From positions 1 to 64,000 of the forward strand of contig NZ_JAMWYY010000003.1 of assembly GCF_024305175.1 (NCBI RefSeq): a stretch of DNA of 64,000 bases, read 5' to 3'. The DNA is from Flavobacterium sp. GTDB taxonomy: Bacteria > Bacteroidota > Bacteroidia > Flavobacteriales > Flavobacteriaceae. Position numbers and translations under genes: made by a program. This document shows positions 48,819 through 57,613 of the stretch, piece after piece. The notes below the pieces were generated by a model, which was given only the letters and a program-made list of their open reading frames with translations, was not told the DNA's origin and did not search any database. How positions within the stretch are numbered: position 1 is the stretch's first letter; the number at the start of each line of letters is the position of its first letter.

Positions 48819-49205
48819 ATGCAGAACAAGCCACTACATTTTACGTTAAGATGGATGAGCCTCTTTATGGCACTATACATCCTTAACCTTAGTGTAGATG
48901 CTCCTGATGCACATATTCATGCGGTAAAAGACAACCTCAACATAAACGACCAGGAAAGTGTTATAGAAATTATTGTTGAAAAAGTGCTTGACTTTGAAAA
49001 CGCTATACCTGAATATGACGATGATGATACGGAAAGCTCATTAAAAAAAGAGAAAAGCAATACTTTTTATCTTATACCTGCCCTTGTTGTTCAACAACAC
49101 AATCGGTACCATTTTGTAACAGTTAAAAAGTTTTACCATTATATTGAAAACACAGCAGAAAGCTGCTTTGAAATTCCCTCTCCTCCTCCCGATTTCCTGA
49201 TATAA
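48819..49205 (+). CDS. Hypothetical membrane-anchored protein
   Basis: This 128-residue protein has one N-terminal hydrophobic segment (about 8-28: FTLRWMSLFMALYILNLSV), then a soluble acidic stretch containing EYDDDD, and an unusual proline-rich end, EIPSPPPDFLI. It is probably anchored in the inner membrane facing the periplasm. I do not recognise the family. The next gene encodes a predicted outer-membrane protein and follows after 59 bp with no terminator, so the two may form one functional unit. Confidence 0.65.
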   Translation: MQNKPLHFTLRWMSLFMALYILNLSVDAPDAHIHAVKDNLNINDQESVIEIIVEKVLDFENAIPEYDDDDTESSLKKEKSNTFYLIPALVVQQHNRYHFVTVKKFYHYIENTAESCFEIPSPPPDFLI

Positions 49206-49264
49206 ATTTTTCAGCCTGCGCTGCTAAAGCGCAAAATCATTAATTTATAAATCAGGAAACTCTC

Positions 49265-50092
49265 ATGAATCTTAAACCATTTTTTGGTGGCGTTGCGTTG
49301 TGCTTTGCCACCCTGCAAACCTTTGCACAAACCGATACCATAATATCTAATGAAGAAAAGCTGCCGGCTAAAGTGCTGCACGCAGAGCCACTTTATATCG
49401 ACCTAATCCGTGACCTTGGGGCACGAAAAGGCGAACGGGAATGGAATGTTGGACTCGGCCTTACCGACAAAACAACCTATGACGAATATACTGCTTTGGT
49501 GGAATATGAATGGGCACCCGCCGACAGGCTGGGGCTCGAAGTGGAGCTTCCATTCTCGTTTCACTATCCCGTTAGCGGAAGTGATACAAATGCACCTGGC
49601 AACCGCTTACAGAGCTTTAAATTTGCAGGACAATATTCGTTTTTTGTATCGGATAAGATAAATACATCTATGGCAATTGGATACATACACGAATTTGAGC
49701 TAACCGATTTTGGCAGTTATGACAGCGAACAGTTGGTTACAGGTAATGTATATAATCCTTTTTTAGTGATTGCCAAAAGCTGGCCCTACAACCTGCACTC
49801 GCTTATATATACAGGCCCGAGGATAATACATCATTTTAAGCATAATGAAACGGTTACCGACTGGGAGATAAACTCTAACATACACTATATGATTCCCGGT
49901 ACAAGAAATTTTGTAGGGATAGAGTTTAACAAAGTAATAAACGGTAATGATTTCGATATGACTATTAGGCCGCAGATGCGTGTTGGCTTTGCCGATAATT
50001 TAATGATTGGCATTGTAACCGGCATCCCTGTTAACCGTGAAAACGAACGATTCAGTTCATTTCTCAGGCTTATATATGAGCCTAAGCACTAA
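49265..50092 (+). CDS. Conserved predicted outer-membrane protein (HAEPLYIDLIRDLGARKGE family)
   Basis: This 275-residue protein has a signal peptide ending LQTFAQ. Its hallmark is HAEPLYIDLIRDLGARKGE at about residues 39-57, a motif I recall as strongly conserved in an uncharacterised Bacteroidota family. The rest alternates beta-strand-like segments with aromatic girdles (YTALVEYEWAPADRLGLEVELPF as two strands; SLIYTGPRIIHHF) and fits a small outer-membrane barrel. Some homologues carry misleading enzyme names; no enzyme motif is present here. It probably forms a unit with the gene at 48819. Confidence 0.75.
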   Translation: MNLKPFFGGVALCFATLQTFAQTDTIISNEEKLPAKVLHAEPLYIDLIRDLGARKGEREWNVGLGLTDKTTYDEYTALVEYEWAPADRLGLEVELPFSFHYPVSGSDTNAPGNRLQSFKFAGQYSFFVSDKINTSMAIGYIHEFELTDFGSYDSEQLVTGNVYNPFLVIAKSWPYNLHSLIYTGPRIIHHFKHNETVTDWEINSNIHYMIPGTRNFVGIEFNKVINGNDFDMTIRPQMRVGFADNLMIGIVTGIPVNRENERFSSFLRLIYEPKH

Positions 50093-50096
50093 CGAG

Positions 50097-50123
50097 AAAA
50101 TCCCGCCGTGAGCGGGATTTTTA
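50097..50123. terminator. Bidirectional terminator
   Basis: AAAATCCCGC (50097-50106) and GCGGGATTTT (50112-50121) with loop CGTGA, followed by T on the plus side and preceded by A-rich sequence. It separates the convergent genes at 49265 and 50124. Confidence 0.88.
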
Positions 50124-50621
50124 TTACATAGCATCATAAATGCTTTTGGCTGCCTTTAGCATATCAAGCGTTGGCTTACCTTCTTTATCTTTTGGCCATG
50201 TGTGGTGGGCTATACCCGCGCCACTATAAATATGGGTAGGCTTATATATATTGCTTACCAAATTTATTGACTCTTTTTCAGCTTTGCTTCCAACTGTAAA
50301 GTAATAATTTATATCCGAAGGACTGTGCAGCGCAAAAAAGTATTTTGAATAACACAGGATTTCAAACTCAGGTAACTGGCCTAAATCAATTTCTTTTTCA
50401 CTCAGAAATGTATACAGGTGCACACTGCCCTCTCTTTCTACATAAACATTAAATTCATTTGACGCGTTTTTCCAGCATACCGGGGTGCATTTTATATACT
50501 TATAGGAGTAGTCGCTGTTGCTATCGCCCGATGGCATATTACTCGTTACCTGTGCTTTGCCTGTAAATGATAATAAAAATAAGGTAATGAGTAATACCCG
50601 GGTTTTCAAAATAATCTTCAT
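50124..50621 (-). CDS. Hypothetical secreted protein
   Basis: This 165-residue protein has a standard signal peptide (KTRVLLITLFLLSFTGKAQ). The mature part has three cysteines (CTPVC and EILC) and ends in a short helix containing DMLKAAKSIYDAM. I recognise no domain. The strand order looks like a small beta domain. It is divergent from the membrane protein at 50658, with only 36 bp between start codons. Confidence 0.65.
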   Translation of the reverse strand: MKIILKTRVLLITLFLLSFTGKAQVTSNMPSGDSNSDYSYKYIKCTPVCWKNASNEFNVYVEREGSVHLYTFLSEKEIDLGQLPEFEILCYSKYFFALHSPSDINYYFTVGSKAEKESINLVSNIYKPTHIYSGAGIAHHTWPKDKEGKPTLDMLKAAKSIYDAM

Positions 50622-50657
50622 ATTTGGATGTTTTATTTCAAATTTAAAAAATTTATA

Positions 50658-51200
50658 ATGAATCTTGCTAAAAAAATTGCTGCAGTGGTTTCTATTATCC
50701 TGATATGTACAATAGTAGCAGGAATATACGGAATCTTACACGACCAGATAACGTACAGCATTTCGCCTGAATATTATACAAAATTCAAGTTTATTCAGTT
50801 CAGATTATTAGAAGGCAATGATACACCTATCCGAAATCTGCGCCTTTTGGTGGCAGTGACAGGATGGATGGCTACATGGTGGGTCGGGTTTATTATTGGT
50901 ATTATCCTATCAATGCCGGCATTAAGGCAAAACTCATTGAGAGCAATGATAACAACATCTGTAAAGGCAATATTAATAACTATAGCCGTTGCTATTATCA
51001 GTGGTATAGCAGGCTACACTTATGGAAGTTTAATTATGATAAATCAGCCTGAAACGTATGCTGGCTGGTATTTACCGGCAAGCGTTACAGATATCAACAG
51101 CTTTGTAATTGTGGGCAGTATTCATAACTTCAGCTACATGGGCGCACTGGTTGGGCTTATTATAGCTATATATTTTAATTTCCGGAAAAAGCAGGCATAA
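50658..51200 (+). CDS. Hypothetical four-helix membrane protein
   Basis: This 180-residue protein has about four transmembrane segments, near residues 5-28, 58-80, 95-120 and 148-172, with a charged end (NFRKKQA). The start at 50658 gives a normal positive N-terminus (MNLAKK); an in-frame ATG 30 bases upstream would extend it into the narrow divergent gap. No family recognised. Confidence 0.65.
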   Translation: MNLAKKIAAVVSIILICTIVAGIYGILHDQITYSISPEYYTKFKFIQFRLLEGNDTPIRNLRLLVAVTGWMATWWVGFIIGIILSMPALRQNSLRAMITTSVKAILITIAVAIISGIAGYTYGSLIMINQPETYAGWYLPASVTDINSFVIVGSIHNFSYMGALVGLIIAIYFNFRKKQA

Positions 51201-51254
51201 AATACATAACCAAGAAATAACAATCCGTAATAAAACCTTCTTGGCAGAGTTTAT

Positions 51255-51262
51255 TATATTTG
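51255..51262 (+). promoter_or_regulatory. -7 promoter box of the alkaline phosphatase
   Basis: TATATTTG fits TAnnTTTG, 20 nt before the ATG at 51283. No TTG at the usual spacing. An inverted repeat, CCAAGAA (51210-51216) and TTCTTGG (51238-51244), sits just upstream. Confidence 0.5.
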
Positions 51263-51282
51263 GCAAATAATGAAACTTTAAA

Positions 51283-52701
51283 ATGGACAGGAGAAAGTTT
51301 TTCAGGAACGGCTCGCTTTTTACACTTGGGGCAACCGTTGCAGCGCCTTTTAAAACAACAACAGGGCTATTAGATTTTGATACTGCAGGGAAAAATAAAA
51401 AAGCCAAAAATATTATATTCCTTGTGAGCGACGGTATGAGCAGCGGCACGCTAAACATGGCCGATTTGTACCTTAGCCGTAAAACCGGTAAAGGTTCTAA
51501 CTGGCTCCAGCTATACCGCGATAACAGGGTGGCACGTGCCCTTATGGATACTGCTTCGGCAAGCTCTGTAGTAACCGATTCGGCAGCGGCAAGTTCTTCG
51601 TGGGGTGGCGGTGCAAGGGTTAACAACGGCTCATTAAACGTGGGGCCTAAAGGCGAAAAGCACCTGCCCATATGGCAAAAGTTTAAAAAAGCAGGTAAAA
51701 TGGCAGGCTGCGTTACAACAGTGCCCATTACCCATGCCACACCTGCCGGATTTTGCGTAAACAGCGACAGCAGGAATGCAATGCCGCAAATTGCTGAAGA
51801 TTACCTTGAGCTTGGTTTTGATGTAATGATGGGTGGCGGCAATAATTACTTTGATGCTGCCAAACGTAAAGATAAAAAAGACCTGTATGCCGCTTATAAA
51901 GCAAAAGGCTGGCAGGTGGTGCGAAACCGCAACGAAATGATGCAGGCCGCCGAAGGTAAAAAAATACTGGGTGTTTTTGCTGATGAAGGCATGCCCTACA
52001 GCCTTGACAGGAAAAGCAACAGCGAAACAGAAAAGAAAGTACCTACACTGGCAGAAATGGCAAAAAAAGCCATAGACCAGATGAAAGGCCATAAAAACGG
52101 GTTTGTGCTTCAGGTGGAGGCAGGTAAAGTGGACTGGGGTGCACATGCTAATGACTTAGGCGCTTTGCTCTATGACCAGCTTGCTTTTGACGAGGCTGTA
52201 AAAACTGCAATGGATTTTGCCGAAAAAGATGGTGAGACATTTGTAATTATAACCACCGACCACGGTAACGCCAACCCGGGTATTATTTATGGCAAAGAGG
52301 CTAATGATAATTTTGACAACCTGCAAAACTTTACCCAAACCAACGAGTGGGTACTTAACGAAATAAAGCCTGATTTTACAGTTGCCAAAGTAAAGGAAAT
52401 AATTAAATATGCCAACGCACATACCGTTACCGATGAGCAGGCTAAATTTATTTTAGGGCATTATACCGGTGATTTAGACAAAGAAGACGGGCTTTATAAT
52501 TATAAAAAACTCCCGTTTAAAGCGTTTGCCGAAATGCAGAAAGAATATACCTCTGTAGGTTGGATAAGCATGGATCATTCCGCTGATTATGTAGAGTTGG
52601 CTATGTTTGGCCCGGGCAGCGACCTGCTTAAGCCTTTTGTAAAGAACACCGACCTGCATTACCTGATGCTTCAGGCAGCGGAAGTGGAGAATAAGTTTTA
52701 A
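51283..52701 (+). CDS. Alkaline phosphatase, Tat-exported
   Basis: This 472-residue enzyme hydrolyses phosphate monoesters outside the cytoplasm. It begins DRRKFFRNGSLFTLG, a twin-arginine signal, so it should be exported folded. The PhoA family site is intact: metal ligand in LVSDGMSSG (Asp50), nucleophile Ser100 in TDSAAASSSW, HATPAGF further on, and metal ligands in TTDHGNAN and near SMDHSADYVELA. It probably supplies phosphate from organic esters. It is monocistronic with a terminator after it. Confidence 0.94.
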   Translation: MDRRKFFRNGSLFTLGATVAAPFKTTTGLLDFDTAGKNKKAKNIIFLVSDGMSSGTLNMADLYLSRKTGKGSNWLQLYRDNRVARALMDTASASSVVTDSAAASSSWGGGARVNNGSLNVGPKGEKHLPIWQKFKKAGKMAGCVTTVPITHATPAGFCVNSDSRNAMPQIAEDYLELGFDVMMGGGNNYFDAAKRKDKKDLYAAYKAKGWQVVRNRNEMMQAAEGKKILGVFADEGMPYSLDRKSNSETEKKVPTLAEMAKKAIDQMKGHKNGFVLQVEAGKVDWGAHANDLGALLYDQLAFDEAVKTAMDFAEKDGETFVIITTDHGNANPGIIYGKEANDNFDNLQNFTQTNEWVLNEIKPDFTVAKVKEIIKYANAHTVTDEQAKFILGHYTGDLDKEDGLYNYKKLPFKAFAEMQKEYTSVGWISMDHSADYVELAMFGPGSDLLKPFVKNTDLHYLMLQAAEVENKF

Positions 52702-52725
52702 TTTACTGCTTAAATAATACTATCG

Positions 52726-52775
52726 GGCTGTTTCAGATTGTTCTTGTAAAGACTTTTGAAACAGCCTCTTTTTTT
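52726..52775 (+). terminator. Intrinsic terminator of the alkaline phosphatase
   Basis: GGCTGTTTCA (52726-52735) and TGAAACAGCC (52757-52766) form a 10-bp stem over a 21-nt loop, followed by CT and a T run. Confidence 0.85.
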
Positions 52776-52809
52776 ATATTTTTAAGGGTAATTTTTCATC
52801 ATAAAACAT

Positions 52810-53439
52810 ATGAAATTTTTATTGGCTATCATCAGCATTACATTATTTACATCATGCAAAACAGATACTAACGGTAGTATTACAAGCGATAACATACTTT
52901 TACAGGAAGGCGATATTATTTTCCAAACGTCAGAATCGGAACAAAGTAAAGCAATACAGCTTGCAACAAATTCGCCTTATTCGCATTGTGGTATTATTTT
53001 TAAACAAGATACCAGTTACTATGTCTATGAGGCAATACAACCTGTTACAAAAACTCTACTCAAAGAATGGATTAAAAGGGGAAAAGACAACCATTATGTT
53101 ATAAAACGACTTATAAACGCCGACAATGTACTTACAGATGAAGCACTTTTAAGAATGAGAGAAACAGGCAAAGCCATGAGTGGCAAAGATTATGACTTGT
53201 ATTTTGAATGGAATAATGACAAAATATATTGCAGCGAATTGGTATGGAAAATCTATAAAGAAGGTACAGGACTGGAAATTGGCAAAACACAGCAACTAAA
53301 AGATTTCAGCCTTTCAAATAGTATTGTACAGCAAAAACTAAAAGAACGCTTTGGTGAAAATATACCTTTAAATGAAAAAGTTATTTCACCTGCTGCAATT
53401 TTTAATAGTAGTTTGTTATATACCGTCTATGAAAACTAA
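52810..53439 (+). CDS. YiiX/YebB-like lipoprotein (permuted papain-like hydrolase)
   Basis: This 209-residue lipoprotein has a lipobox ending FTSC. The mature part fits the YiiX family of the NlpC/P60 superfamily: LQEGDIIFQT near residue 32, SPYSHCGIIF near 55 with the catalytic-type His, and KIYCSELVWKIY near 137 with the Cys. In the permuted members the catalytic order is His before Cys, as here. The substrate could be a peptide, lipid or amide bond and is unknown. The next gene overlaps it by 11 bp. Confidence 0.82.
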   Translation: MKFLLAIISITLFTSCKTDTNGSITSDNILLQEGDIIFQTSESEQSKAIQLATNSPYSHCGIIFKQDTSYYVYEAIQPVTKTLLKEWIKRGKDNHYVIKRLINADNVLTDEALLRMRETGKAMSGKDYDLYFEWNNDKIYCSELVWKIYKEGTGLEIGKTQQLKDFSLSNSIVQQKLKERFGENIPLNEKVISPAAIFNSSLLYTVYEN

Positions 53440-53833
53440 AGTTATACTCTTTATTGCTGTTTACAGTATAATTTATACAATGGTAGTGCTTTTTATAAGC
53501 ACTAATGATTTTGCAGTTTCTGTAATACCTGGATGGCATCAGATGATTATGAGTAATGGTCAATTACTTTTAATATTATCAACCAGCCTGATCTTTATAA
53601 CCGGGGTTTACAGTTACTTCATTTATATAAGAAAAAGGAGAACAATCTCCTTTTATCCTTACTTAGTTTTTTCTATTCCGTTACCTGTAGTAGTTGTATT
53701 ATCGCTTCTAAATTATATACAGCACACAAATATTATTTTTTGTGCGATAATTTTTATGATAGGACAAACATACTTTATAATCCTACTTTTCTTCCATTAC
53801 ATTAAGGATTATATACTAAAAAGCCAAAGCTGA
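53429..53833 (+). CDS. Hypothetical four-helix membrane protein
   Basis: This 134-residue protein has about four transmembrane segments (near 3-25, 42-65, 75-95, 103-125) with a short positive loop, YIRKRRT. The ATG at 53429 overlaps the upstream stop by 11 bp, consistent with translational coupling to the YiiX-like lipoprotein. An in-frame ATG at 53372 would give a longer overlap. No family recognised. Its 3' end overlaps the convergent nitronate monooxygenase gene by 18 bp. Confidence 0.65.
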   Translation: MKTKVILFIAVYSIIYTMVVLFISTNDFAVSVIPGWHQMIMSNGQLLLILSTSLIFITGVYSYFIYIRKRRTISFYPYLVFSIPLPVVVVLSLLNYIQHTNIIFCAIIFMIGQTYFIILLFFHYIKDYILKSQS

Positions 53834-54760
53834 AGCCTCTCTTTTGGCCTGTTCAAAATCAGCTATTATTTCCTGTAGTATCTGGGCGGCTGGTTTAATG
53901 TCATGTATAAGCCCTGCTATCTGCCCTATTTCAAGCTCCCCCTCCTCAAGGTCGCCTTCAAACATGCCTTTTTTAGCGCGTGCGCGGCCTAAAAGTGCTT
54001 TAAGGTCATCTACTGTTGGCGACTTGGCGTAAAGCGCTGTAACATCATTAAAGAACTTATTCTTTATAAGCCTTACGGGTGCAAGCTCTTTCAGGGTTAC
54101 ATGGGTATCGCCGTCTTTAGCCGCTACTATGGCGCGTTTAAAATTTTCGTGTGAGGAAGACTCTACCGAAGCGGCAAAGCGGCTGCCAATCTGCACGCCA
54201 TCGGCTCCCAGTATCATGGCGGCAAGCATTCCGCGCCCCGTGGCTATACCCCCTGCGGCTATAAGCGGCACCTGCAACTGTTCTTTTACCATAGGTATCA
54301 GCGTAAAGGTGGTGGTTTCCTCACGCCCGTTATGCCCACCTGCTTCAAAGCCTTCAGCTACAACGGCATCAACACCTGCTTCCTGGGCTTTCAGCGCAAA
54401 CTTAACGCTGCTTACCACATGCACAACTGTTATACCTTTTTCTTTAAGGAAAGCTGTCCATGTTTTGGGGTTTCCCGCAGAGGTAAATACTATTTTTACC
54501 CCCTCCTCTACTATAATATCCATTATCTTTTCAATATCCGGGTACAGCATGGGTACATTAACCGCAAAAGGCTTATCAGTAGCTTTTTTGCATTTTTGTA
54601 TGTGTTCCCTTAAAACTTCGGGGTACATAGATCCGGCACCAATAATGCCAAGCCCGCCTGCGTTGCTTACTGCGCTTGCCAGTTTATAACCACTTGCCCA
54701 AATCATTCCCGCCTGTATTACAGGATATTGTATATTAAAAAGTTCTGTAATTCTGTTCAT
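53816..54760 (-). CDS. Nitronate monooxygenase (2-nitropropane dioxygenase family)
   Basis: This 314-residue FMN-dependent TIM-barrel enzyme oxidises alkyl nitronates such as propionate-3-nitronate, which are toxic. Features: N-terminal YPVIQAGMIWASG, VVAEGFEAGGHNG near 135-146 (FMN and substrate region, with the family histidine), LIAAGGIATGRGMLAAMILGADGVQIGSRF as two adjacent phosphate-binding blocks near 167-195. It lies 8 bp upstream of the minus-strand order, just after the subtilase gene, so the two may share a transcript. Confidence 0.9.
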   Translation of the reverse strand: MNRITELFNIQYPVIQAGMIWASGYKLASAVSNAGGLGIIGAGSMYPEVLREHIQKCKKATDKPFAVNVPMLYPDIEKIMDIIVEEGVKIVFTSAGNPKTWTAFLKEKGITVVHVVSSVKFALKAQEAGVDAVVAEGFEAGGHNGREETTTFTLIPMVKEQLQVPLIAAGGIATGRGMLAAMILGADGVQIGSRFAASVESSSHENFKRAIVAAKDGDTHVTLKELAPVRLIKNKFFNDVTALYAKSPTVDDLKALLGRARAKKGMFEGDLEEGELEIGQIAGLIHDIKPAAQILQEIIADFEQAKREASALAF

Positions 54761-54768
54761 TCTATTTA

Positions 54769-56376
54769 TTATCGTTTCACTAATTTTCCTGATTGTGTGC
54801 TTTTTGCCGACTGTAGTAAAAATGTATAGATACCGCCCGGCAATGTCTGTACCGAAAAAGCAGGTTTGTTTTTTGTAACTGTGGCTTTATACACCTGCTG
54901 CCCAAGCCCGTTATAAATTATAATTTCGGCATCGCTTTCTAAACCTGACACCATAACATATTCTGTTGCAGGGTTAGGGCTTATTACTAATGATTTTTTC
55001 TCAATTTGCTGAGCCGATGCCGTATCAAGGGCAAGGGCAAAATCGGGTATTCCATAGCCATATTCGTTATCAGGATTATTAAAGCGGTCGGCAGATTGCT
55101 TTACAAGCGCTACAATTTCGGCATTGGTAAGCTCAGGCAGCGCCTGCCAAAGGCATGCCACAAGCCCGCAGGTAATGGGACCAGAAAAGGAGGTGCCACT
55201 TGCCGCAACAATTGACCCGGATGTATTAGACACTGCCGAGGCAACACCCCTTGCCATAACATCGGGCTTTATGCGTCCGTCAAAGGTCGGGCCAATAGAG
55301 CTGAAGGGAGAGCGTATCTCCTCTCCGTTTACAGCACCAACTGCCAGTGTGGTAGTTGCCTCTGCGGGCATTGCTGCATAAGGATCTTCGCTGTTACCTG
55401 AGTTTCCTGCAGATGTTACACAAACCATTCCGCGCGAAAAGGCAATATTAGCACCGCGCGATATAAAAGAAGTTTGCCCGTTTAAATCTTCATAGGTATA
55501 ATCATAAGCAGGGTTATCATATTTAAAATAACCCAAAGATGTATTGATAATATCAACCCCCAGGCTATCGGCAACCTCGGCCGCCTCCACCCAATAGGAT
55601 TCTTCAACCGGGTTTTCACTTTCGGCATCCTCTGTCCTGAATAAATAGTAAAGTGCATCCGGTGCTGTACCTGCATACTCGCCCTCAAGGTAGCCACCCA
55701 TAGTAGAAAGTACCAGCGTGCCGTGTGTATCGGTAACCGAGTAAACATCTTCCGACTCTGTTACAAAATCATAAGTACCCAGCACCTGCCCATTATCAAA
55801 CAGCCGCTGAAAGGGTGTTGCTGTATCTACCCCGGGAAACCCTGAATCCATAACCGCTATGGTAATGCCTGTGCCTGTATAATCCTGCTGGTGCAGCAGG
55901 TGCCCGTTCAGCATAACTATCTGGTTTTGTGCGGCGCCATAATCAAAATCGGCCTGGGTTTCTAAAAATTTGTTTACGGTTTGCATTTGTTCCGGCTGTA
56001 GCAGCCGCCCTGATGTATTAAGCAGCTTATTGGCAAAATCTACAGATTCAACAAATTCTAATTCCGTGAGAGCATTTATGGCTTCCTCTGTACCTCGAAT
56101 GTGCAAAGCATTGAGCCATTTTGATTTTGCCATTACCGTAATGCCGGGCGCAGTTGTTACCGCAGTTACATATGGTTCATGCAGCGGAACATCGGTAACA
56201 TCTAAGGCTATACCCTGTACTGCACGCCTGTTAAGCGCTTTTTGTGATAGCATCTGCAAAGGGTTGGCCAGATAAAAATCCGCATCAGGCTTATCGGTAA
56301 AATATATCCAAGCGTCTTCCTGCGCGCGGGCAACAACTGCGGTAAATAACAGCAGGTATATAATAATTTTTTTCAT
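54769..56376 (-). CDS. Secreted subtilisin-like serine protease (S8), T9SS type A
   Basis: This 535-residue protease has a signal peptide ending VVARAQ and a propeptide-like N-terminal region to about residue 145. The S8 catalytic triad is visible: Asp177 in VMDSG, His218 in DTHGT, Ser396 in SGTSFSGP, with the oxyanion Asn325 in SAGNSG. The last 80 residues are a type A sorting domain (VISPNPATEYVMV, YNGLGQQVYK, GGIYTFLL, GKLVKR). I chose the start at 56376 because it gives a regular signal peptide. It should act as a surface or released protease. Confidence 0.94.
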   Translation of the reverse strand: MKKIIIYLLLFTAVVARAQEDAWIYFTDKPDADFYLANPLQMLSQKALNRRAVQGIALDVTDVPLHEPYVTAVTTAPGITVMAKSKWLNALHIRGTEEAINALTELEFVESVDFANKLLNTSGRLLQPEQMQTVNKFLETQADFDYGAAQNQIVMLNGHLLHQQDYTGTGITIAVMDSGFPGVDTATPFQRLFDNGQVLGTYDFVTESEDVYSVTDTHGTLVLSTMGGYLEGEYAGTAPDALYYLFRTEDAESENPVEESYWVEAAEVADSLGVDIINTSLGYFKYDNPAYDYTYEDLNGQTSFISRGANIAFSRGMVCVTSAGNSGNSEDPYAAMPAEATTTLAVGAVNGEEIRSPFSSIGPTFDGRIKPDVMARGVASAVSNTSGSIVAASGTSFSGPITCGLVACLWQALPELTNAEIVALVKQSADRFNNPDNEYGYGIPDFALALDTASAQQIEKKSLVISPNPATEYVMVSGLESDAEIIIYNGLGQQVYKATVTKNKPAFSVQTLPGGIYTFLLQSAKSTQSGKLVKR

Positions 56377-56458
56377 AGCGTTATAGCAAATAAACATACG
56401 GATTTCTTACACCTTAACGTGTAAAAACCCAAAGATACAAAAGATTACAACGATATAA

Positions 56459-56491
56459 TTGCCGCTGTTACATCAAAACGTGTTATTTTTG
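56459..56491 (+). promoter_or_regulatory. Promoter of the DMT transporter
   Basis: TTG (56459-56461), 22-nt spacer, TATTTTTG (56484-56491), ending 18 nt before the ATG. Confidence 0.65.
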
Positions 56492-56509
56492 CGCGAAATT
56501 TTTTAGCCG

Positions 56510-57364
56510 ATGCTATACCTCATACTGAGCATAATATGCAGTGTTACTGTGGGAATTATCTTTAAAGTGATAAGAAAGTTCCCTGTCTCTGTTATGCAGG
56601 TAGTAATGTGGAATTATGTGGCAGCGCTATTGCTTTGTTATTTTGTTTTTGAGCCTTCTGTTGCAGAAGCCGGCGGAGATGCGCCCTGGGTTATATATGG
56701 CGCGTTGGCTATATTACTACCCTCTATATTTCTGTTTCTTGCTGCATCTATAAGGCACATGGGGATAGTGAAAACAGACGCCGCGCAACGGCTTTCTTTA
56801 ATTATCCCTATACTGGCTTCTTACTTTATCTTCAGAGAAGATTTTAATATCTTAAAAATAACGGGGTTAATAATAGGGTTTCCCGCTATATGGCTTATTT
56901 TAATGAAAAGTGACGGGGCAAAAAGCAGGAAATGGATTTTTCCGGCAGTAGTGCTTGTGGGCTTTGGCGTTGTAGATATACTTTTTAAACAAATTGCACT
57001 GTATACTACCATAACCTACACAACATCCTTATTCCTTGTTTTTGCCGGGGCGTTATTTGTGTCGGTACTGCTGGTGGTTAACGATATACTTACCTGCAAT
57101 ACAAAACTTAATTTCAGAAATATTATTTTCGGAATAATTACAGGGCTTTTTAATTTTGGTAATATCCTTTTTTACCTCAAAGCGCACCGTGCATTTGCAG
57201 ATAATCCTTCCACTGTTTTTGCAAGTATGAATATTGGTGTAATTGTTTTAGGCAGCGTTGCAGGCGTATTTATATTTAAGGAAAAGATGTCAATTTTAAA
57301 TTATGCAGGTATCTTTCTTGCGCTTGCAGCAATACTTTTCATAACACTTTCGCAGGTTTATTAA
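56510..57364 (+). CDS. DMT-superfamily transporter (EamA-like)
   Basis: This 284-residue membrane protein has about ten transmembrane segments in two halves, as in EamA/DMT transporters. Typical pieces are IRHMGIVKTDAAQRLSLIIPILASY in the first half (as two blocks) and SMNIGVIVLGSVAGVFIFKEKMSILNYAGIFLAL near the C-terminus. It moves small metabolites; the substrate is unknown. It stands just before the SAM riboswitch, but that riboswitch has its own promoter. Confidence 0.85.
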   Translation: MLYLILSIICSVTVGIIFKVIRKFPVSVMQVVMWNYVAALLLCYFVFEPSVAEAGGDAPWVIYGALAILLPSIFLFLAASIRHMGIVKTDAAQRLSLIIPILASYFIFREDFNILKITGLIIGFPAIWLILMKSDGAKSRKWIFPAVVLVGFGVVDILFKQIALYTTITYTTSLFLVFAGALFVSVLLVVNDILTCNTKLNFRNIIFGIITGLFNFGNILFYLKAHRAFADNPSTVFASMNIGVIVLGSVAGVFIFKEKMSILNYAGIFLALAAILFITLSQVY

Positions 57365-57412
57365 AAAATAAATACTTGAATTACAGCTTTATATAAATTT
57401 TTAAAAATTTTA

Positions 57413-57445
57413 TTTGGAAAATTAAAAGTTTCTGCTCTAACTTTG
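57413..57445 (+). promoter_or_regulatory. Promoter of the SAM-riboswitch operon
   Basis: TTTG (57413-57416), 21-nt spacer, TAACTTTG (57438-57445). Transcription would start near 57452, 20 nt before the riboswitch P1 stem. Confidence 0.8.
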
Positions 57446-57470
57446 CCACAAGTTCTTTTAGAAAATTATT

Positions 57471-57577
57471 CTTATCCAGAAAGACTGAGGGAGTTGACCC
57501 TGTGACGTCTTGGCAACCTGTCCGCATACGGCGGATAAGGTGCCACTTTCAACCGCGCACAAGCGTGGAAAGATAAG
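57471..57577 (+). ncRNA. SAM-I (S-box) riboswitch
   Basis: P1 is CTTATC (57471-57476) with GATAAG (57572-57577). Inside are the S-box landmarks in order: AGAAAGACTGAGGGA, a GACCC..GTGACGTC segment closing P2, the invariant GGCAACC, a P3 hairpin with ATACG loop, GGTGCCA, and a P4 hairpin CCGCGC-ACAA-GCGTGG. SAM binding stabilises P1 and should switch off the downstream methionine genes by promoting the terminator at 57614. Confidence 0.95.
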
Positions 57578-57613
57578 TTTAGAAACCAGTAGATAATAGC
57601 TCGAGATATTATG

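Noticed and set aside
51072..51740. A 222-codon minus-strand frame across the start of the alkaline phosphatase
   Set aside because: It overlaps two better-supported genes and the phosphatase promoter region.
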